The translations under genes were made by a program, and so were the position numbers. This document shows positions 26,790-35,233 of a stretch of DNA of 64,000 nucleotides, piece after piece. This stretch comes from Nostoc sp. TCL240-02 (GTDB taxonomy: Bacteria > Cyanobacteriota > Cyanobacteriia > Cyanobacteriales > Nostocaceae), in contig NZ_CP040094.1 in the NCBI RefSeq assembly GCF_013343235.1, positions 7,823,248 to 7,887,247 on the forward strand, written 5' to 3'. The stretch's first letter is position 1. Every line of letters begins with the position of its first letter. The notes beneath the pieces are model-generated. The model ran no database searches, was not told the origin of the DNA, and saw only the letters and a program-made list of their open reading frames with translations.

Positions 26790-26919
26790 TAAATATTTAT
26801 CTGTCTTAAGGAGGAATAAGATAAAGTCTAAAAATAATAAAAACTTAAGTAGCCCGATTACCCTACCGGATTTTTTCTAGCTCTCCCCATGTTTTTATCT
26901 AACGGGGGAGAGTTTATTT
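26790..26919 (+). ncRNA. Putative structured RNA unit 2
   Basis: Second copy of the plan: stem TTTATCT (26796-26802) and AGATAAA (26819-26825) around a 16-nt loop containing AAGGAGGAAT, about 55 further bases, then a hairpin terminator (26881-26917). The first pair of the 6-bp core stem is C-G in unit 1 and T-A here, so pairing is conserved while sequence changes. The boundaries are approximate. It could also be a tandem untranslated region of the M16 transcript. Confidence 0.45.
26881..26917 (+). terminator. Terminator of RNA unit 2
   Basis: 8-bp stem CTCTCCCC (26881-26888) and GGGGAGAG (26905-26912) with a 16-nt loop, followed by TTTATTTA. The loop contains ATCTAACGG, also found next to the loop of unit 1. 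Confidence 0.65.
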
Positions 26920-27113
26920 AAAAAATTGATGGGCTGCACCAACGCAGATGAGAGTCCTTTCAAATCAATCAGCTTAGTTTAATGCTTAATTCTGCCTAAC
27001 CTTCGTGAAAATCATTTTTAATGACGCTTCCACATGCTAATGTAATTCGTAAAAAAGTATGTAACTAGAGAAAATTCAACTTTTTACTCTTGCAATATCT
27101 TGTTTTTCCGAGT

Positions 27114-27737
27114 TTATTTTTCTTCTTTCTTTTCTTCTAAATTGGTTGTCTTTGCATTTGGCATTAGGATATAGTTTTCCTGGCTCTGTTGTTCTTCTTT
27201 CTTTTCTTGTATAACTTGAGTGGAGTATATTTCAACATCTCGTTGAATAACATTTTCTACATTACCCGCGAAAAGATTAAACGCCTGTTGGTGGCTTGTA
27301 TAATCACGATAAGGGCCTGTCAACTGGGAGAATTGCCACCCTTGAGTTTTCAAAGATTCGACTGTACGACGATAGTGTCGCCAACGTTCACCGTAATGAA
27401 AAAACTCTTCAATGGCAGCACTAATAGCAACAATCTGACTCAAACCAAAAGTTGACCAGATAATGATATTTCTGGCTCTTTCGTTAACTTGTAAAGTAGA
27501 AGTAGTGTTAATATTTAAACTTACCAGCGCTGGGAGAATTACACCGCCAATAATAGTTGTTATCCGCAACAAATAATGGCGATCTCGTGACAAATTAGCC
27601 TTATCTTCCATCCAGAGTACTTGGTCTAACCAGCGCGATCGCAAAAAATGCTTTTGCCCATCGCCTAAATTCATACCTTCAAATAACTTGTTAAAATCTT
27701 CCTTTAAAAATTCCTGATAGCTATCTTTTTTTGCCAT
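27114..27737 (-). CDS. DUF4231/SLATT-type two-helix membrane protein, putative effector
   Basis: 207 residues. ATG 27735-27737 is preceded by AGGAGT. Two transmembrane helices lie at about 58-78 (ITTIIGGVILPALVSLNI) and 87-107 (NIIIWSTFGLSQIVAISAAIE). They are followed by the cytoplasmic helix WRHYRRTVESLKTQGWQF, the pattern of DUF4231 and other SLATT-type proteins. SLATT proteins are predicted pore-forming effectors kept in check by a sensor. The C-terminal 30 residues are charged and low in complexity (KKEEQQSQE). The gene starts 9 bp after the stop of the SLOG-domain gene, so the two are almost certainly one operon and act together. Confidence 0.82.
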   Translation of the reverse strand: MAKKDSYQEFLKEDFNKLFEGMNLGDGQKHFLRSRWLDQVLWMEDKANLSRDRHYLLRITTIIGGVILPALVSLNINTTSTLQVNERARNIIIWSTFGLSQIVAISAAIEEFFHYGERWRHYRRTVESLKTQGWQFSQLTGPYRDYTSHQQAFNLFAGNVENVIQRDVEIYSTQVIQEKKEEQQSQENYILMPNAKTTNLEEKKEEK

Positions 27738-27746
27738 TATTCACTC

Positions 27747-28493
27747 CTAATTAGAAAGCAAATCTTTAATTATTTGACCTAAATTTTCAACCCCATTCTC
27801 TATGTCAATTAAGTTGACGTATTGTAATATACCAGATTTCGCCAACTTTTTAGCTCGCTCATCAGTAGCCTTTCCACGCAAAGCATCGGCAAGAATATCT
27901 GCGGTTCTACCACTACCAGCAATCACAACAACTAACCTTCCAGTATTAACGCTAGAAAACGCATCATCAAAGGTGATCTCACCACCGTTTAAAAGTACAG
28001 TCACTGAAGGTGCATTATTGGCCAGCATAGTTGCAACGTCAGATATCCAAGGTGATTCGTCGCCCCAATTATCGCCAGGAACCAGTACAAAATGAGTATG
28101 ATTTGGCTCTAACGGTGTCAAATCAGCATCAGGTTCTTGTTGATTAGGTAAAGCCACTTTGTTTTCAGGTGTTACACCAATCAAAGCAAACTTAGCACCT
28201 ATCTGGGTACGAGCCTCACCCATCAATTGCATAACTCCCGCATCCGTACCTCCATCCACAACATAAGCACCCAAACTTTCGGCTATGGGGGCTAAAACTT
28301 CTGTAAACAACCGTTTAATCCGAAGAAAGTCGGCTTCACTGATTTTACTTGCACCCCCTACCACTACTAAAATAGAATGCGAACCGCCAAGCCCGATTCG
28401 CTCAAGAGCATCTGGTAATTCGGCTTGTCGATCAACTCGAATAGCTAATGCTGTTTGTCCACTGTCAAAGGTAAGTTTCAAAGAATTTTTCAT
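27747..28493 (-). CDS. LSDAT-type SLOG-domain protein (TRPM-like ligand sensor)
   Basis: 248 residues, almost all one Rossmann-like domain. VVVGGAS (43-49) is the first nucleotide loop, DGGTDAGVM (80-88) the second, HTHFVLVPGDNWGDESPW (132-149) a third conserved block, and VVVIAGSGRTADILAD (188-203) closely matches the SGRxAD loop of the N-terminal domain of TRPM channels. SLOG domains bind nucleotide-derived ligands such as ADP-ribose or NAD-like molecules, or process them. No membrane segment is present. It is the upstream gene of the pair with the SLATT-type membrane protein. The ligand cannot be read. Confidence 0.85.
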   Translation of the reverse strand: MKNSLKLTFDSGQTALAIRVDRQAELPDALERIGLGGSHSILVVVGGASKISEADFLRIKRLFTEVLAPIAESLGAYVVDGGTDAGVMQLMGEARTQIGAKFALIGVTPENKVALPNQQEPDADLTPLEPNHTHFVLVPGDNWGDESPWISDVATMLANNAPSVTVLLNGGEITFDDAFSSVNTGRLVVVIAGSGRTADILADALRGKATDERAKKLAKSGILQYVNLIDIENGVENLGQIIKDLLSN

Positions 28494-28838
28494 TTTTTCA
28501 CAATTCTGACTGCTTAAGTTTTCCAGGGTAGAACTTCATGCCATGTTCCGCAAGGGTTGTATTACCGACAGTTAATTGCCCAAGCGTTCAGTTTTTTGTC
28601 CAACCAAGGCGCGATGTCTCCGACGGGCTATTTGGTGTCGCCAGAAGTTTCATTTAGTGCAGCTTCAAAAAGCAACGTTATGATAATTAATGCATTAATC
28701 AAGCTTACGCCTAATAATAAATAAGTTGGCACAAACAAACCTCTAGAATACGGAGACGATTAATCGCCTCTGTAAAGCTGTTAGGTGCTGTGCCTAAGCC
28801 AAATCGATGTTGTACAAATTTCCATAAGGATAATTGAA
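28494..28838. other. Intergenic region, divergent promoters of SLOG gene and glyA
   Basis: 345 bp without a supported gene on either strand. It must hold the promoters of the divergent SLOG/SLATT operon and glyA. A GACGGGCT/CGCCAG-rich stretch near 28605-28645 looks like a decayed dispersed repeat. I see no clear operator or riboswitch. AAGGA at 28826-28830 is the glyA ribosome site. Confidence 0.5.
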
Positions 28839-30122
28839 GTGACTAGGACTAATTCAGACTTTCTTTCCTCCAGCGATCCAGCGATCGCGGAGTTAATCAA
28901 CGACGAACTACAACGCCAGCGAGATCACTTGGAGTTGATTGCTAGCGAAAACTTTACCTCTGCTGCTGTACTGGCGGCTCAAGGTTCAGTACTGACAAAT
29001 AAATATGCCGAGGGATTACCTGGTAAACGCTACTATGGCGGTTGTGAGTATGTTGACAAAATCGAGCAACTAGCGATCAACCGCGCTAAACAGATATTTG
29101 GTGCTGCTCATGCCAATGTCCAACCCCATTCTGGCGCACAAGCCAATTTTGCTGTGTTCCTGTCGCTGCTGCAACCAGGGGACAAAATTATGGGGATGGA
29201 TTTGTCTCACGGGGGACATCTCACCCACGGTTCACCTGTAAATGTTTCAGGTAAGTGGTTTCAAGTTAGCCACTACGGTGTCAGTCAACAAACAGAACAA
29301 CTTGACTATGACCAAATTCGGGAGCTGGCGCTGAGGGAGCGTCCTAAGCTCTTGATTTGTGGTTATTCGGCTTATCCCCGGATAATTGATTTTGAAAAAT
29401 TCCGTAGTATTGCTGATGAAGTCGGTGCTTACTTACTTGCCGATATCGCTCATATCGCTGGTTTAGTTGCTAGTGGTCTTCATCCCGATCCCATTCCTCA
29501 TTGTCATGTAGTAACAACAACTACACATAAGACTCTCCGCGGCCCTAGAGGTGGTTTAATCTTGACCAGCGATGCAGAACTAGGTAAAAAACTAGATAAA
29601 TCTGTTTTTCCTGGTACTCAGGGCGGGCCATTGGAACACGTCATTGCTGGTAAGGCAGTGGCTTTTGGAGAAGCTCTAAAACCTGAGTTTAAAACTTATT
29701 CTGCCCAAGTAATTGAAAATGCTCGTGCTTTGGCAGAACAACTACAAAATCGGGGTTTAAAATTAGTGTCAAATGGCACTGATAACCATTTACTGCTCGT
29801 GGATTTACGTTCTGTAAATCTAACTGGTAAACAGGCAGATCAGCTAGTCAGCACTGTGAATATTACTGCTAACAAGAATACTATTCCCTTCGATCCCCAA
29901 TCGCCATTTGTTACCAGTGGTCTGAGGTTAGGTTCGCCAGCAATGACTACACGGGGCTTAGGAGTAGCAGAATTTACCGAGATTGCAAATATTATTAGCG
30001 ATCGCCTTCTTTCTCCAGATTCCGACGTAGTAACCCAAGATTGTCGGCAACGGGTAGCAGCATTGTGCGATCGCTTCCCCTTATATCCTCACCTGGAAAT
30101 TCCTGTACCAGCACTAGCATAA
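28839..30122 (+). CDS. glyA: Serine hydroxymethyltransferase
   Basis: 427 residues from GTG 28839, chosen because AAGGA at 28826-28830 is well spaced and the product then begins MTRTNSDFL as in other cyanobacteria; the frame extends further upstream to another GTG. PLP lysine lies in [14 protein letters not shown]. The [21 protein letters not shown] and DIAHIAGL motifs are intact. It interconverts serine and glycine with tetrahydrofolate, and in cyanobacteria also serves photorespiration. Confidence 0.95.
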   Translation: MTRTNSDFLSSSDPAIAELINDELQRQRDHLELIASENFTSAAVLAAQGSVLTNKYAEGLPGKRYYGGCEYVDKIEQLAINRAKQIFGAAHANVQPHSGAQANFAVFLSLLQPGDKIMGMDLSHGGHLTHGSPVNVSGKWFQVSHYGVSQQTEQLDYDQIRELALRERPKLLICGYSAYPRIIDFEKFRSIADEVGAYLLADIAHIAGLVASGLHPDPIPHCHVVTTTTHKTLRGPRGGLILTSDAELGKKLDKSVFPGTQGGPLEHVIAGKAVAFGEALKPEFKTYSAQVIENARALAEQLQNRGLKLVSNGTDNHLLLVDLRSVNLTGKQADQLVSTVNITANKNTIPFDPQSPFVTSGLRLGSPAMTTRGLGVAEFTEIANIISDRLLSPDSDVVTQDCRQRVAALCDRFPLYPHLEIPVPALA

Positions 30123-30173
30123 TTGGGCATGGGGCATTGGGCATAGGGCATTGATAAATAGTTCTTCTTCCCA

Positions 30174-30215
30174 ATTCCCCATTCCCCATTCCCCATTCCC
30201 CATTCCCCATTCCCA
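30174..30215. repeat. Heptamer repeat ATTCCCC before cinA
   Basis: Five perfect tandem copies of ATTCCCC and a sixth variant copy end six bases before the ATG of cinA at 30222. They replace any normal ribosome-binding site. An inverted GGGCAT-type set lies at 30123-30150. Confidence 0.85.
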
Positions 30216-30221
30216 ATTCCA

Positions 30222-31472
30222 ATGAGTGCAGAAATTATTTGTGTTGGTACTGAACTGCTGCTAGGAGATATCCTCAACGGCAATGCTCAATATTTGGCCC
30301 AACAATTAGCGCAGCTAGGAATTCCCCACTACTATCAAACAGTAGTTGGGGATAATCCAGAACGGTTGAAGCAAGTTATAGAAATTGCTATTTCCAGAGC
30401 GCAAATTCTCATTTTCACTGGTGGACTCGGCCCCACACCAGATGATCTCACCTGCGAAACCATCGCCGATTTTTTTAAAACCCCTTTGGTAGAAAACCCA
30501 GAAATCATAGAAGACATAACCCAGAAATTCGCCCAACGCGGTCGGGTTATGTCACCAAGTAACCGCAAACAGGCTTTGATTCCCCAAGGTGCAGAAATTC
30601 TCCCCAACCCCACAGGAACAGCACCCGGTATCATCTGGCAACCCCGTTCTGAAATCACGATTTTTACCTTTCCTGGTGTTCCCAGTGAAATGTACCCGAT
30701 GTGGGAAGAAACAGCCGTCCCATTTCTCAAAAGTCAAGGTTGGGGTAAAGAAATTATTTACAGCCGGAGTTTAAAATTTTGGGGTATTGGTGAATCTGCT
30801 TTGGCGGAAAAAGTTTCTTCCTATTTGAAGTTGCCAAATCCCACAGTAGCCCCTTACGCAGGTAAAGGGGAAGTAAGATTGCGAGTTTCTGCTAAAGCCA
30901 CTTCTGAAGCAGCCGCAGAAGAACTAATTGCACCCATTGAGAAACAACTTAAAGAAATTGCCGGACTAGATTTTTACGGCGTTAATAATGATACTCTTGC
31001 TTCTGTTGTCGGTGAGTTATTGCGGGTATCAAAAGAAACGCTTTCGGTGGCAGAATCTTGTACTGGTGGCGGTTTAGGGCAAATGTTGACCGAAATTTCT
31101 GGGAGTTCTGATTACTTTTGGGGTGGAGTAATTTCTTATGACAATTCGGTGAAGGTTAAGCTGCTGGGGGTTAATCAGGAAGATTTAGATAAATTTGGGG
31201 CGGTAAGTGCCACTGTTGCAGAGCAAATGGCAATTGGTGTCAAAACCCGCCTTGCAACAACTTGGGGATTGAGTATTACTGGTATTGCTGGCCCAACTGG
31301 AGGGACAGATACGAAGCCAGTAGGTCTAGTTTACGTTGGTTTAGCTGGGCCAAAGGATGAAGTGACAAGTTTTGAGTATCAGTTTGGTAGGGTGCGAGGA
31401 CGCGCTCTAATTCGTCATGTAAGTGCAAATGCAGCGTTGGATAATCTACGACGGAAATTGTTGACGAGGTAG
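30222..31472 (+). CDS. cinA: CinA-family nicotinamide-nucleotide amidohydrolase / competence-damage protein
   Basis: 416 residues, both CinA domains. The N-terminal MoaB/MogA-like (COG1058) part has GTELLLGDILNGN and FTGGLGPTPDDLT. The C-terminal deamidase (PncC) part has LSVAESCTGGGLGQMLTEISGSSDYF and GIAGPTGGT. The PncC part deamidates nicotinamide mononucleotide in NAD recycling; CinA also has a role in competence in other bacteria. The start is ATG 30222 right behind a heptamer repeat with no ribosome site. Confidence 0.93.
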   Translation: MSAEIICVGTELLLGDILNGNAQYLAQQLAQLGIPHYYQTVVGDNPERLKQVIEIAISRAQILIFTGGLGPTPDDLTCETIADFFKTPLVENPEIIEDITQKFAQRGRVMSPSNRKQALIPQGAEILPNPTGTAPGIIWQPRSEITIFTFPGVPSEMYPMWEETAVPFLKSQGWGKEIIYSRSLKFWGIGESALAEKVSSYLKLPNPTVAPYAGKGEVRLRVSAKATSEAAAEELIAPIEKQLKEIAGLDFYGVNNDTLASVVGELLRVSKETLSVAESCTGGGLGQMLTEISGSSDYFWGGVISYDNSVKVKLLGVNQEDLDKFGAVSATVAEQMAIGVKTRLATTWGLSITGIAGPTGGTDTKPVGLVYVGLAGPKDEVTSFEYQFGRVRGRALIRHVSANAALDNLRRKLLTR

Positions 31473-31485
31473 AAGGTATGTTATC

Positions 31486-31509
31486 TTTGTCATACAAGTG
31501 TATGACAAA
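31486..31509. promoter_or_regulatory. Palindromic operator of the toxin-antitoxin pair
   Basis: Perfect palindrome: TTTGTCATACA (31486-31496), two spacer bases, TGTATGACAAA (31499-31509). It ends 11 bp before the antitoxin ATG. Ribbon-helix-helix antitoxins bind exactly this kind of site, so autoregulation is the likely role. It could also form an RNA hairpin in the leader. Confidence 0.75.
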
Positions 31510-31520
31510 CGAACCTAACC

Positions 31521-31781
31521 ATGCGAATTAATGCACGATTAGATGACGAGTATGCTGACAAACTAGCCTTTATTCAACAGCAGACTAATCAGGCAGTAAC
31601 AGATGTAATTAAATCTGCCCTCGAATTGTACTACCAGCAGCTTCAGCAGGAGCAAAAGAATGCGTTGTCGATGCTGACTCAAACAGGTTTTATTGGTTGT
31701 GGTCATACAGATTTGGATCTGTCTGTAAATTACAAATTAATTTTGAGAGATGGCTTAAAAGCTAAGTATGATTATCGTTGA
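31521..31781 (+). CDS. Ribbon-helix-helix antitoxin
   Basis: 86 residues. The N-terminal MRINARLDDEYADKLAFIQQ, followed by TNQAVTDVIKSALELYYQ, is a typical RHH/CopG DNA-binding unit: one strand, then two helices. The C-terminal half would wrap the toxin. Its last 14 bp overlap the PIN gene, as expected for a translationally coupled toxin-antitoxin operon. A perfect palindrome lies just upstream. Confidence 0.85.
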   Translation: MRINARLDDEYADKLAFIQQQTNQAVTDVIKSALELYYQQLQQEQKNALSMLTQTGFIGCGHTDLDLSVNYKLILRDGLKAKYDYR

Positions 31782-32184
31782 TACTGGCTTTTGGTTAGCC
31801 TTAGCAAATCGAAATGACTTGTACCACACTCAAGCAGTAACAGTACTTGCCAATGTCAATGAACCTTTGATTACGACTTGGGCTGTCGTCACAGAGACTT
31901 GCTATCTACTGCTAACAAAGATGGGCAACCACGCGCAAGTAAGTTTTATTAATAACTTATTTCTAGGCGTGTTTACGGTTTTTGATTTGCAACCCCATCA
32001 TGGTAAGCGCATTTGTGAACTGATGGAAAAATATGCGAACTTACCAATGGATCTTGCCGATGCTTCGTTAGTAGTTTTGGCAGAACATCTGGAGCATGGA
32101 AGAATTTTGTCTATAGATTTTAGAGATTTTAATGCTTACCGTTGGAAAAATCAGTATCCGTTTGAAAATCTGATGGTATGTTAA
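31768..32184 (+). CDS. PIN-domain toxin, VapC-like
   Basis: 138 residues. Acidic active-site positions are Asp5 (VDTGFWLA), Glu43 (TETCYLL), Asp95 and Asp98 (MDLADASLV), and Asp117 (SIDFRDF). VapC-type toxins are Mg-dependent RNases that cut tRNA or rRNA. It starts inside the antitoxin gene with a 14-bp overlap. All catalytic positions are present, so it should be active. Confidence 0.88.
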   Translation: MIIVDTGFWLALANRNDLYHTQAVTVLANVNEPLITTWAVVTETCYLLLTKMGNHAQVSFINNLFLGVFTVFDLQPHHGKRICELMEKYANLPMDLADASLVVLAEHLEHGRILSIDFRDFNAYRWKNQYPFENLMVC

Positions 32185-32209
32185 AAACTCAATTATGAAT
32201 TAGGCAGCT

Positions 32210-32577
32210 ATGAGCAAAATTCCCATTCTTCAACCAAATCACTCATACACTTTTAGAAGCTATTTTGAGATGTCATTTGAGCCAGAAGACATACTGGCTG
32301 AATTTGGTTATTCTTTAAAACGTTCCTCTCTGAATTTACAAAAGTCCACTATTGAATTAGATAGACTCGCAAATCTCAAATCTAGAATGGAGGAGAGTTT
32401 TGCCTTAGAACTGATTGCTATTGATGCGTGGACTGATTCTCAAGAGGCAAATTTACAAGGGGCTGTTATGTTTCTACAGGGGATATTTGGCAATTTTGTC
32501 TACTGAATCGAGAAAGTAAACAAATAACTCAAGACCTGAATTTATATCGTGTTCCTGCTGACACAGTTAACTTCTAA
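32210..32577 (+). pseudogene. Internally deleted remnant of a cyanobacterial unknown-function gene
   Basis: The ATG frame encodes 98 residues that begin SKIPILQPNHSYTFRSYFEM, the start of a longer cyanobacterial protein family I know only as hypothetical. At about residue 60 it jumps to what looks like that family's C-terminal part (GAVMFLQGIFGNFVY) and stops at 32506. In another frame the expected C terminus continues (RESKQITQDLNLYRVPADT) to a stop at 32575-32577. So a large in-frame internal deletion and a later frameshift are inferred. Family membership is from memory. Confidence 0.5.
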
Positions 32578-32578
32578 C

Positions 32579-32692
32579 CATCAGCCATTCAACTCCTATC
32601 CATCAGCACAATTAATCAAGGATAGCTTGCTGTATTCTTCAGAGTTTGTTACAAAATTACAAAGAACTTCTAAACACCCAAAACCGCAAGTT
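32579..32692. repeat. Duplicated leader, degenerate copy
   Basis: Direct repeat of the segment at 32761-32875: the first 40 bases are identical, then scattered changes and one 1-bp indel. At the position matching the DUF2993 start codon this copy reads AAG, so it cannot initiate. Confidence 0.85.
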
Positions 32693-32760
32693 CCTACTTT
32701 GTTTAATGTCTAATGCGAATATAAAACCTTTAGTAACAAATTATACATTTGATTATAATC

Positions 32761-32875
32761 ATCAGCCATTCAACTCCTATCCATCAGCACAATTAATCAC
32801 GGGATCGCTTGCTGTATTCTTCACAGTTTGTTACAAAAGTACAAAGAACTTCTAGAGACTAAAAACCACATGTTC
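32761..32875. repeat. Duplicated leader, functional copy
   Basis: Second copy of the repeat at 32579-32692. It ends at the ATG of the DUF2993 gene (32870). The 68-bp spacer between copies is AT-rich with no gene. Confidence 0.85.
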
Positions 32876-33664
32876 GGCGGACTTACTGGTTTACAAGATC
32901 CTAAAGGCACTGATTGGGGAGAGCGGATGCTCAATACGGTCGCCAGCCAAACGATTCGCCACCTGTTTACCCAAAGCGAGTCAGTAGAAGTCTTTGTGCG
33001 CTGCTACCCCTCCAGCAAACTGTTGCAAGGCAGCATTGATAGCTTCAAAATGAGTGGTCGTGGCTTGGTGATTCGGAGAGATTTCGCAGTGGAGGAGATG
33101 TCTTTTGAAACCGATGCGGTGGCAATTGACTTCGGCTCGGTTTTAAGTGGCAAACTCAGTCTGAAGCAACCCACTCAAGCGATCGCTCAGGTAATTTTAT
33201 CAGAAGTAGGCATCAACCAAGCCTTTAGCGCGGAACTGGTGAAAAAGCGTCTGCTTAATCTCTCTGTACCCTCCCTGACAGCATTATCTGGCGGTGAACC
33301 AGTTTCTTTTACGGAAGTTCAGGTACAGCTATTACCTGAAAATCGGTTGCAGCTTGTAGCAAAAGCAGATTTAAATAATGGCGAACTCGTGCCTCTGAGC
33401 ATGATTTTAAGTATAGGCATTGAAAGGCGACGGCGAGTTTCTTTCAAAGATCCGAAAATTCAACTTGACCAAGTGCCAGAAGCACAACGGGAAATTTCGC
33501 AAACCTTGAGCGTAGCGCTGGTAGAAATTTTAGATAATATGGTTGACTTGGATCGTTTTGACCTCGATGGAGTGAAAATGCGGCTAAACCGACTAGAAAC
33601 TGAAGGTCAAAAACTTATTTTCAGTGGATATGCTGAAATTGAGCGTATTCCAAGTAGCAGCTAA
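32870..33664 (+). CDS. DUF2993 (LmeA-like) lipid-binding protein
   Basis: 264 residues from ATG 32870; the frame stays open to a TTG at 32828, inside the duplicated leader. The start MFGGLTGLQDPKGTDWGERM is characteristic of cyanobacterial DUF2993 proteins. The repeated beta/alpha pattern (SVEVFVRCYPSSKLLQGSIDSF, MSFETDAVAIDFGSVL) fits the LmeA-type lipid-binding fold. No signal peptide is seen. Role unknown; the actinobacterial relative acts in envelope lipid metabolism. Confidence 0.82.
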   Translation: MFGGLTGLQDPKGTDWGERMLNTVASQTIRHLFTQSESVEVFVRCYPSSKLLQGSIDSFKMSGRGLVIRRDFAVEEMSFETDAVAIDFGSVLSGKLSLKQPTQAIAQVILSEVGINQAFSAELVKKRLLNLSVPSLTALSGGEPVSFTEVQVQLLPENRLQLVAKADLNNGELVPLSMILSIGIERRRRVSFKDPKIQLDQVPEAQREISQTLSVALVEILDNMVDLDRFDLDGVKMRLNRLETEGQKLIFSGYAEIERIPSSS

Positions 33665-33738
33665 TATAAAATCAACACGCAAAAAATCAAAGTAAAGTTT
33701 TTCTGAGCAGCTTTATGTAAAACTTTAAACAAATTAAA

Positions 33739-33764
33739 TACCGCCTAGATTATTCTAGGCGGTA
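33739..33764. terminator. Bidirectional hairpin terminator
   Basis: Perfect 11-bp stem, TACCGCCTAGA (33739-33749) and TCTAGGCGGTA (33754-33764), 4-nt loop. It lies between the convergent DUF2993 and UDP-glucose dehydrogenase genes, with AT-rich tails on both sides. Confidence 0.75.
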
Positions 33765-33853
33765 GTTTAAATCTTAGGTTTTTAAGGGATTTCAAAGTAA
33801 TTGATTATAGGTTCTAATTCATTTTTACTTATCACCCCCAATTCCCTAACTCT

Positions 33854-35233
33854 CTATCTTCCCACACCTACATATTGGAATCCAGCCCGGATCATTGCTT
33901 CGGGGTCTAGGAAGTTACGACCATCGATAATGACGGGGTGGGCCATCAGTTTTGCCATCTTCACATAGTCGAGAGTGCTGAACTGCTGCCATTCGGTAAC
34001 TAAGACTAAGGCATCGCAGCCATCAGCTAGTCTTTCGGCATCAGTTTCTACTAGCACACCAGAAAGCCCATGACGCATACCTGTTTGAGAAATAATCGGG
34101 TCGTAAGCTTTAACTTTGGCTCCCAGTCGGTTTAGCTGCTCAATTAAAATGAGGGCTGGGGCATCGCGCAAGTCGTCGGTATCTGGCTTGAAGGTCAGTC
34201 CGAGTAGTCCGACTGTTTTACCTTTGAGAATTTTCAGAACTTGTTGGAGTTTCTCCAGAGCAATCAAGCGTTGGCGTTCGTTGACACTGACAGCAGCTTT
34301 CATTAGCTGGGCTTCATAGCCATAATCATCAGCAGTGTGAATCAGAGCCGAAACATCTTTGGGGAAACAAGAACCACCCCAACCGATACCAGCTTGTAAA
34401 AACTTATTACCAATGCGGGAGTCTAGACCAATACCTTTGGCTACTTGGGTGACATCAGCACCGACGCGATCGCAAATATTAGCAACTTCGTTAATAAAAC
34501 TAATCTTAGTGGCTAAAAAGGCATTAGCGGCGTATTTAATCATCTCCGCCGAACTCAGGTCTGTTGCCAGAATTGGCACTGGGGGTAAAGATTGATCAAG
34601 AGCGTACTTGCGTTGCACAATTGGGGCATACAGTTGTTCCATTAAGGCTACTGCTCTTTGGCTATTGCCTCCCAATACAATGCGATCGGGGTTGAAAGTG
34701 TCGTGAACTGCCGAACCTTCGCGCAAAAATTCTGGATTGCTTACGACATCAAACTCGGCTAATTTCTCATCACTCGGTACTCCACCTGCGGGTACTAATG
34801 TTTTTTGCCGCTCTGCAATCCCATCTAGAACAAGCATCCGCACCCAGTCACCTGAGCCAATGGGGACTGTAGACTTATTCACTATCACCTTATAACCACC
34901 GTTGAGATTTTCCCCAATCCCACGGGCTACAGCTTCGACATAACGAGTATCACTTTCACCAGTAGGTAAAGGTGGTGTTCCGACAGCAATAAACAGAATT
35001 TCTCCGTGGGAAACTCCAGCAGCAAGATCGCTTGTAAAATGAATCTTCTCTGTTTGAATGGCAGACTGCATAATTTCTGAGAGTCCCGGCTCAAAAATGG
35101 GGGACTGCCCAGACTTCATTAACTTAACTTTTTCTTCGTTGTTGTCTACGCAAATTACATCATGCCCAATATGAGCCAAGCAAGCACCTGTAACTAAACC
35201 AACGTAACCAGTACCAATCACGCAAACACGCAT
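33854..35233 (-). CDS. UDP-glucose 6-dehydrogenase
   Basis: 459 residues. GTGYVGLVTGACLA (7-20) is the NAD-binding loop, and GWGGSCFPKD carries the catalytic cysteine. It oxidises UDP-glucose to UDP-glucuronate with two NAD. The UDP-glucuronate decarboxylase gene lies 151 bp upstream on the same strand, so together they make UDP-xylose for exopolysaccharide or glycan synthesis. Confidence 0.94.
   Translation of the reverse strand: MRVCVIGTGYVGLVTGACLAHIGHDVICVDNNEEKVKLMKSGQSPIFEPGLSEIMQSAIQTEKIHFTSDLAAGVSHGEILFIAVGTPPLPTGESDTRYVEAVARGIGENLNGGYKVIVNKSTVPIGSGDWVRMLVLDGIAERQKTLVPAGGVPSDEKLAEFDVVSNPEFLREGSAVHDTFNPDRIVLGGNSQRAVALMEQLYAPIVQRKYALDQSLPPVPILATDLSSAEMIKYAANAFLATKISFINEVANICDRVGADVTQVAKGIGLDSRIGNKFLQAGIGWGGSCFPKDVSALIHTADDYGYEAQLMKAAVSVNERQRLIALEKLQQVLKILKGKTVGLLGLTFKPDTDDLRDAPALILIEQLNRLGAKVKAYDPIISQTGMRHGLSGVLVETDAERLADGCDALVLVTEWQQFSTLDYVKMAKLMAHPVIIDGRNFLDPEAMIRAGFQYVGVGR

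Noticed and set aside
26640..26919. Retron or CRISPR-associated RNA reading of the two tandem units
   Set aside because: No reverse transcriptase or cas gene lies nearby; the structure is only hairpin plus terminator.
30335..30730. 131-residue minus-strand frame inside cinA
   Set aside because: It lies wholly within the intact, well-conserved cinA gene; a shadow frame.
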